Positions 58,970 to 64,000 of a stretch of 64,000 nt of DNA are shown here, one piece after another. This stretch comes from Clostridia bacterium. GTDB lineage: Bacteria > Bacillota > Clostridia > Oscillospirales > SIG627. The notes below the pieces were generated by a model. It searched no databases. It saw only the letters and a list, made by a program, of their open reading frames with translations, and had not been told where the DNA came from. Numbering within the stretch: position 1 is the first letter of the stretch; each line of letters starts with the position of its first letter. The position numbers and the translations under genes were made by a program. The stretch lies in assembly GCA_017517325.1 (NCBI GenBank), contig JAFWZW010000004.1:124001-188000 (forward strand), read 5' to 3'.

Positions 58970-60493
58970 ATGAAAGCAACCAAGATCCTTTCCTTGATCC
59001 TGGCTCTCATCATGCTTTGCTCTTGCTTCCTCGTAGCCTGCGGCGGCGAAGAAGATAAGGACAAGGTCGGTGGCGAGGTTTCTCTCAACACCAACGAAGT
59101 TGATGAATCCAAGGTCCTGGACCTGCCCAAGCTGGGTGCAAGCGGCTTTAACGGTCACGAATTCCGTTTCGTTTCCAGAAAAGTAAACCACGTTCAGCTT
59201 CTGACCCACGAGATCTACGCCGAGTCTCTCACCGGTGATAAGATCAACGACGCAGTTTTCACCCGTAACTCTCAGATCGAAAAAGAGTACAATTGTAAGA
59301 TCGTGGAAGAGCAGATCGCTTCCCCCGCTTCTTCTGCAAAAGAACCCCTGATCGCAGGTGAGTACTATGCAGACCTTCTCTTTGACGAAGCAAGACTTCT
59401 CAGAGGCCTTGCCGGTCAGAACCTTCTGGTTGACCTTTCCATTCTGGAAAATATGAACCTGGAGAAGGCTTGGTACGATAAGAACTCCCTGAACGGTATG
59501 AACATCGGTAAGAAGGTATTCTTTATCGTTGGTGATGCTGCTACTATGGACGACAGAGCCTCCTGGATCCTGTGGTTCAACAAGGACCATATGGAAGAAT
59601 ACGATGCCGATATCGACCTTTACGATGAGGTTCGCAAGGGAAAGTGGACCATCGACCGTTTGTACGAGCTGATGGTATCCACTGCAAAGGACCTGAACGG
59701 TGACGGCTTCCTGATGCCCGGTGAGGACCGTATGGGTTACATCTCCGAGCGTTACTGCAACTTCGGCCATGTGTTGGCCTGCGGCATTACCATGGGTACC
59801 GTTGACGACTCCGGCACCTGGGTCATCCCCACCACTCCCAAGCAGGAGCTGGTTGACGCGTGGGCCGCTCTGAGACCTCTGCTCACCTCTCCCGCCCGTG
59901 AAGTTTCCGCTAAGATCGACCGCTTTACCAAGGGTCTGGGTACCTTCTATTCCGGTAACCTGGGTACTGCCTTTGATCTGGGTGATTCCACCTACAGAAT
60001 CGGCGCACTTCCCATGCCCAAGCTCAACGAGGAGCAGAAGGAATATAAGACCGGCGTTTACTACTCTCAGCTTTGCACTTATGCCATTCCCAACACGGTA
60101 GAAGGCGCTGAGGACTGGGCAACCAACGGGTTCTCCTCCGGTGTTGAACAGGTTGCTTACTTCTTCGAAGTATTCTCCTACTATTCTATGAACCTTCTCA
60201 CCCCTGCTTTCTACAACCAGGTGCTTTTGAAGCAGGTTGCTTCCGATCCCGAATCTGCCGAAATGATCGAGATCGCAATGGAGCATAAGGTATACGACCC
60301 CATCGCAGGCTATAACTTCGGTGGTATCAACGTTTATTCACACGTTGGTTCCAACAACCAGAACGGCATTCCCGGTACGGACGTGAACTACGATACTCTG
60401 GTTTCCTCTTACGAAGCCAAGGTTGCTGCAGCCCGTAAGGCGCTTCAGCAGTATATCGAGTACACCGACTTCCAGGGTACCGACTTGGCGTAA
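58970..60493 (+). CDS. extracellular solute-binding lipoprotein, paralogue 1
   Basis: A 507-aa lipoprotein: KILSLILALIMLCSCFLVAC holds the signal peptide and lipobox, followed by GGEEDKDKVGGE and an NTNEVDESKV linker. The mature part has the periplasmic-binding-like pattern of family 1 solute-binding proteins (NDAVFTRNSQIEKEYNCKIV, RKGKWTIDRLYELM, then DLNGDGFLMPGED, an EF-hand-like loop). It probably captures oligosaccharides for an ABC importer. No permease or ATPase gene is nearby; two paralogues follow. Confidence 0.85.
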   Translation: MKATKILSLILALIMLCSCFLVACGGEEDKDKVGGEVSLNTNEVDESKVLDLPKLGASGFNGHEFRFVSRKVNHVQLLTHEIYAESLTGDKINDAVFTRNSQIEKEYNCKIVEEQIASPASSAKEPLIAGEYYADLLFDEARLLRGLAGQNLLVDLSILENMNLEKAWYDKNSLNGMNIGKKVFFIVGDAATMDDRASWILWFNKDHMEEYDADIDLYDEVRKGKWTIDRLYELMVSTAKDLNGDGFLMPGEDRMGYISERYCNFGHVLACGITMGTVDDSGTWVIPTTPKQELVDAWAALRPLLTSPAREVSAKIDRFTKGLGTFYSGNLGTAFDLGDSTYRIGALPMPKLNEEQKEYKTGVYYSQLCTYAIPNTVEGAEDWATNGFSSGVEQVAYFFEVFSYYSMNLLTPAFYNQVLLKQVASDPESAEMIEIAMEHKVYDPIAGYNFGGINVYSHVGSNNQNGIPGTDVNYDTLVSSYEAKVAAARKALQQYIEYTDFQGTDLA

Positions 60494-60506
60494 ATCGCTT
60501 TTTTAC

Positions 60507-60540
60507 AGAACAGCACGGATCTTCCGTGCTGTTCTTTTTT
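60507..60540 (+). terminator. terminator of paralogue 1
   Basis: AGAACAGCACGGA, loop TCT, TCCGTGCTGTTCT, then a T run. Confidence 0.92.
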
Positions 60541-60616
60541 GTTACAAGATTGAAAGAATAAAAGATGAATATTTTGCTATGACGGGCTGCTTTTGTTAAA
60601 ATGATCTAAAATTCTA

Positions 60617-60645
60617 TTCCTGTAGCAAATAAAATGTGGTAAAAT
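60617..60645 (+). promoter_or_regulatory. candidate promoter of paralogue 2
   Basis: TAAAAT at 60640-60645 with a weak TTCCTG 17 bp upstream. The same ATTCYRTTCC, 17-bp spacing and TAAAATGTAYTT arrangement precedes paralogue 3. Confidence 0.5.
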
Positions 60646-60692
60646 GTACTTAAGCCAATTGGTTTGGAACAATAAACACAAGGAGAAAAACA

Positions 60693-62216
60693 ATGAAAGC
60701 AACCAAGATCCTTTCCCTGATCCTTGCGCTTATGATGCTTTGCTCCTGCCTTCTTGCGGCCTGCGGCGGCGAAGAAGAAAAGGGCGAGGTCGGCGGCGAG
60801 GTTTCCCTCAACACCAACGAGATTGATGAATCCAAGGTCCTGGATCTGCCCAAACTGGGTGCGAACGGATTTAACGGCCACGAATTTCGTTTTGTTTCCA
60901 GAAAAGTAAACCACGATTCCTTGAAAACCTACGAGATCTACGCCGAGTCCCTTACCGGTGATAAGGTCAACGACGCGGTTTTCACCCGTAACTCACAGAT
61001 CGAAAAAGAGTACAACTGCAAGATCGTGGAGGAGCAGGTCAGTTCCCCTGCATCCTCTGCTATGGAACCCTTGGTTGCGGGCGAGTATTATGCAGATATT
61101 CTGTTTGACGAGGCAAGACTTCTCAGGAGCCTTGCAGGTAAGAATTTGCTTGTAGATCTTTCCCTGCCGGAAAATATGAATCTGGAGAAGGCCTGGTACG
61201 ATAAAAACTCCCTGAGCGGTATGAACATCGGCAAAAAGGTATTCTTTATCGTTGGGGATGCCGCAACTTTGGATGATCGATGTGCATGGATCATGTGGTT
61301 TAACAAAGATCACATGGAAGAATACGATGCCGACATCGACCTTTACGATGAGGTTCGCAAGGGAAAGTGGACCATTGACCGTCTGTACGAATTGATGGTA
61401 GCTACCGCAAAGGATCTGAACGGTGACGGTTACCTGATGCCCGGCGAAGATCGCTTCGGTTACATTGCCGAGCGGTACGGCAACTTCGGCCACGTGCTGT
61501 CCTGCGGTGTTACCATTGGTAACGTTGATGATTCCGGCACCTGGGTCATTCCTACCACACCCAAGCAGGAGCTGATTGACGCATGGGCTGCTCTGAAGCC
61601 TGTTCTTACCTCTCCCGCTCGTTTCCTTTCTTCCAATATCGAATATTTTACCAAGGGCCTTGGCACCTTCTATTCTGCCGGCATCGGCTCCGCCCTTTCT
61701 CTGGGGAATTCTACCTACAGAATCGGTGCGCTTCCTATGCCTAAGCAAAACGAGGAACAAGAACATTATTTGTCCGGCGTCGGTTATTCTCAGCTTTGTG
61801 CATACTCCATTCCCACTACGGTAGAGGGGGCCGAGGACTGGGCAGTCAACGGCTTTAGCTCCGGCGTTGAGCAGGTTGCCTATTTCTTTGAAGTATTTTC
61901 TTACTATTCTATGAATCTTCTGACCCCCGCTTTCTATAATCAGGTGCTTTTGAAGCAGGTGGTTACGGATCCCGAATCCGCCGAAATGATCGAGATCGCA
62001 ATGCAGCACAAGGTATACGACCCCATCGCAGGCTATAACTTCGGTGGTATCAACGTTTATTCACACGTTGGCTCCAACCATCAGAACGGGATTCCCGGTA
62101 CGGACGTGAACTACGATACCCTGGTCTCCTCTTACGAAGCCAAGGTGGCTGCCGCTCGCAAGGCGCTCCAGCAGTACATCGAATTCACCGACTATATTGG
62201 AACCGATATGATCTAA
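60693..62216 (+). CDS. extracellular solute-binding lipoprotein, paralogue 2
   Basis: A 507-aa copy that aligns with paralogue 1 over its entire length with the same lipobox region (LMMLCSCLLAAC), the same RKGKWTIDRLYELM and DLNGDGYLMPGEDRFGY segments, and an almost identical C-terminus (GTDVNYDTLVSSYEAKVAAA). Differences cluster in the middle (about 330-370), the region likely to touch substrate. AGGAGAAA precedes the ATG. It is a recent tandem duplication by appearance. Confidence 0.85.
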   Translation: MKATKILSLILALMMLCSCLLAACGGEEEKGEVGGEVSLNTNEIDESKVLDLPKLGANGFNGHEFRFVSRKVNHDSLKTYEIYAESLTGDKVNDAVFTRNSQIEKEYNCKIVEEQVSSPASSAMEPLVAGEYYADILFDEARLLRSLAGKNLLVDLSLPENMNLEKAWYDKNSLSGMNIGKKVFFIVGDAATLDDRCAWIMWFNKDHMEEYDADIDLYDEVRKGKWTIDRLYELMVATAKDLNGDGYLMPGEDRFGYIAERYGNFGHVLSCGVTIGNVDDSGTWVIPTTPKQELIDAWAALKPVLTSPARFLSSNIEYFTKGLGTFYSAGIGSALSLGNSTYRIGALPMPKQNEEQEHYLSGVGYSQLCAYSIPTTVEGAEDWAVNGFSSGVEQVAYFFEVFSYYSMNLLTPAFYNQVLLKQVVTDPESAEMIEIAMQHKVYDPIAGYNFGGINVYSHVGSNHQNGIPGTDVNYDTLVSSYEAKVAAARKALQQYIEFTDYIGTDMI

Positions 62217-62227
62217 AACTCTTGTTT

Positions 62228-62265
62228 ACAGGGCAGTGCGGATTTTCCGCACTGCCCATTTTCTT
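62228..62265 (+). terminator. terminator of paralogue 2
   Basis: GGGCAGTGCGGA, loop TTT, TCCGCACTGCCC, then a T-rich tract. Confidence 0.88.
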
Positions 62266-62420
62266 TCATTTTTACAGAAGGGAAAAAGTGCTTTTCTTTG
62301 AATAATTAAGGCTTATTTCCGAAAATTGAGCCGATTTTGTGAAAATGCACAAAAGGAAAAGAACCAAATCGTATAAGTCGTTAAAAATTATTTCGAGTTT
62401 GTAAATAGTCCGAAATTCCG

Positions 62421-62449
62421 TTCCAAAAGAAAAAATCTTGTGCTAAAAT
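62421..62449 (+). promoter_or_regulatory. candidate promoter of paralogue 3
   Basis: TAAAAT at 62444-62449 and TTCCAA 17 bp upstream, matching the arrangement before paralogue 2. Confidence 0.5.
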
Positions 62450-62496
62450 GTATTTGCCCTCGTTTCGGGGGAAAAACAACGTAAGGAGAAAAACAA

Positions 62497-63996
62497 ATGA
62501 AAGCAACTAAGATCCTTTCCCTGATCCTTGCTGCAATCATGCTCTGTTCCTGCTTCCTCGTAGCCTGTGGCGGCGATGATGGCAAGAAGGGCGACGGCGG
62601 TGAAGTTATCCTCAACACCAACGAAGTCGACCAGAGCAAGGTTTTGGATCTGGAGAAGAAGACATTCAACGGCCACGAATTCCGTTTTATGTCCAGAAAG
62701 ACCAGCCACTATCACCTTGACACCCACGAGATCTACGCTGAAGAGCTCACTGGTGACAAGCTGAACGACGCTGTCTTTACCCGTAACGCTCAGCTGGAAA
62801 AGGAATACAACTGCAAGATCACCGAAGAGAAGACCTCTTCTCCCGCATCTGCAGCCCGTGAGCCTTTGATGGCAGGCGAATACGTCGCAGACTTCCTGTT
62901 CGACGAAGCAAGACTTCTGAGAAACCTTGCTGCCAGCAACCTGCTTGCTGACGTTGCAAAGTGCGAAAACGTAAACTTGGAGAAGGCTTGGTACGATGAA
63001 AACGGTCTTAACGGCCTGAACATCGGCGGTAAGGTATTCTTCGTGGTTGGTGACGCCGCTTGTCTTGACGACATCGCTTCCTACATTATGAGATTCAACC
63101 GTGACTTCGTTGAAGAGTACGATGCTGACATCGACCTCTATGATGAAGTTCGCAAGGGTAAGTGGACCATTGACCGTCTGTACGAGTTGATGAACGCTAC
63201 CGCAAAAGACCTGAACGGTGACGGCTTCCTGATGCCCAACGAAGACCGTTTCGGTTACAACGCTGAAAGAGCCGTTAACTGGGCTCACGTTGCTGCTTGC
63301 GGCGTGACCGTATCCACCATGGACGACTCCGGCAACTATGACATCCCCTTGTCTCCCAAGCAGGAGCTGGTTGATGCATGGGCTGCTTTGAAGCCTGTTC
63401 TGACCGCTTCTACCCGTCTGAACGATGACGGCGGTCTCAATGAAGGTCTCTGCGTGTTCTACTGCTGTAACACCGGTTCTCTTCTGAATTCCAGCGAATC
63501 CACGTACGACCTGGGCGTTCTTCCTCTGCCCAAGCTCAACGAGGATCAGGATAAGTACTACACCACTGTGTACTTCTCTCAGCTTTGCTCTTACTGCATC
63601 CCCAACACCGCCAACAACGCTGAAGACTATGCAACCAACGGTTTCACCTCCGGTGTTGAACAGGCAGCATACTTCCTGGAAGTATTCTCCTACTACTCCA
63701 TGAACATTCTCACCCCTGCTTTCTACAACCAGGTAATCCTGAAGCAGTCTGTTCGTGACCTTGAGTCTGCAGAAATGGTTGAGATCGCTCTGGAAAACAA
63801 GATCTATGACCCCGTTATCGGTTACTCCTTCGGCGGTATGAACATCTTCTCCGCAGTTGGTTCTGCTAACCAGAACGGCATTCCCGGTACTGACGTTAAC
63901 TATGATACGCTGGTTTCTTCTTACGAAGCTAAGGTTGCTGCAGCTCGTAAGGCTCTGACCAACTATCTGAACTACATCAACACCGAGTCCCTGTAA
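62497..63996 (+). CDS. extracellular solute-binding lipoprotein, paralogue 3
   Basis: A 499-aa paralogue, more diverged than the first two but keeping the lipobox (AIMLCSCFLVAC), YNCKITEEKTSSPAS, RKGKWTIDRLYELM, DLNGDGFLMPNEDRFGY and GTDVNYDTLVSSYEAKVAAA. It lacks several residues near position 50 (KVLDLEKKTFNGHEF replaces a longer stretch) and differs most around 315-345. AAGGAG precedes the ATG. It ends four bases before the window edge, so further copies or the transporter may follow. Confidence 0.85.
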   Translation: MKATKILSLILAAIMLCSCFLVACGGDDGKKGDGGEVILNTNEVDQSKVLDLEKKTFNGHEFRFMSRKTSHYHLDTHEIYAEELTGDKLNDAVFTRNAQLEKEYNCKITEEKTSSPASAAREPLMAGEYVADFLFDEARLLRNLAASNLLADVAKCENVNLEKAWYDENGLNGLNIGGKVFFVVGDAACLDDIASYIMRFNRDFVEEYDADIDLYDEVRKGKWTIDRLYELMNATAKDLNGDGFLMPNEDRFGYNAERAVNWAHVAACGVTVSTMDDSGNYDIPLSPKQELVDAWAALKPVLTASTRLNDDGGLNEGLCVFYCCNTGSLLNSSESTYDLGVLPLPKLNEDQDKYYTTVYFSQLCSYCIPNTANNAEDYATNGFTSGVEQAAYFLEVFSYYSMNILTPAFYNQVILKQSVRDLESAEMVEIALENKIYDPVIGYSFGGMNIFSAVGSANQNGIPGTDVNYDTLVSSYEAKVAAARKALTNYLNYINTESL

Positions 63997-64000
63997 TCAA

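Noticed and set aside
58922..60286. Long minus-strand frames opposite each solute-binding gene
   Set aside because: The same frame appears opposite the paralogues because the coding sequences are related; lipobox, ribosome site and promoter support only the plus strand.

Overview
The window looks like a chromosomal segment of an uncultured, gut-associated Bacillota (class Clostridia, Oscillospirales/Christensenellales-like). The reasons are: GC content around 50-55%; consensus sigma-A promoters (TTGACA-17-TATAAT type) with strong Shine-Dalgarno sites; a T-box leader on pheST; a Fur-type box; cytoplasmic-type amino-sugar and glycan enzymes; and lipoproteins with Clostridia-style signal peptides. 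No phage, plasmid or CRISPR locus is visible. The genus assignment is inference.

Layout. Positions 1-755: nagB, cut one base into its start codon. 756-7924: an unusual cassette made of a 2054-codon secreted repeat protein and a 51-residue ORF, bracketed by two inverted, near-identical 197-bp elements that themselves end in inverted repeats. 7925-9550 (-): GH20-like hexosaminidase. 9687-13435 (-): pheST with a T-box. 13413-20558 (-): a six-gene surface-polysaccharide operon (three GT2, one GT4, a Wzx-like flippase, a Wzy-like polymerase). 20637-21430: a Fur/PerR-family regulator with a Fur box, followed by 127-bp tandem repeats. 21434-25834 (-): rsmF-like methyltransferase, greA-family factor, an MBG/Ig-domain membrane protein and a HAD phosphatase. 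25972-30499: a two-component system co-transcribed with a catalytically dead HtrA-like protein and a divergent DapL-like aminotransferase. 30709-34797: a lipoprotein, then a small membrane exporter, a PHP phosphoesterase and an MFS permease. 34843-41487: a DUF1934 protein (-), then topB, a cysteine desulfurase, thiI and an in-frame CAAX-protease/peptidyl-tRNA hydrolase fusion.

41539-47629: VOC protein (-), polA (-), a DUF4838 glycan protein (+) and a patatin (-). 47746-48868: tRNA-Glu(CTC), a dense array of short palindromes and an XRE/zinc-ribbon membrane regulator. 48939-51956 (-): S1-domain protein, a small ORF, a CuAO-N-like membrane protein and an LRR lipoprotein. 52073-56115 (-): MarR plus a heterodimeric ABC exporter behind two palindromic operators. 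56174-58750: an NhaC-type antiporter with an added signal peptide and acidic repeats, then dut. 58884-63996: three tandem paralogous solute-binding lipoproteins, each with its own promoter and no permease in view.

Functionally the segment mixes housekeeping genes (pheST, polA, topB, greA, dut, pth, thiI) with envelope and host-interaction genes (polysaccharide operon, giant adhesin-like protein, lipoproteins) and glycan use (nagB, GH20, DUF4838, solute-binding proteins). The least explained parts are the inverted-repeat-flanked giant-protein cassette, the palindrome array after the tRNA, the fused CPBP-Pth reading frame and the orphan solute-binding triplet.
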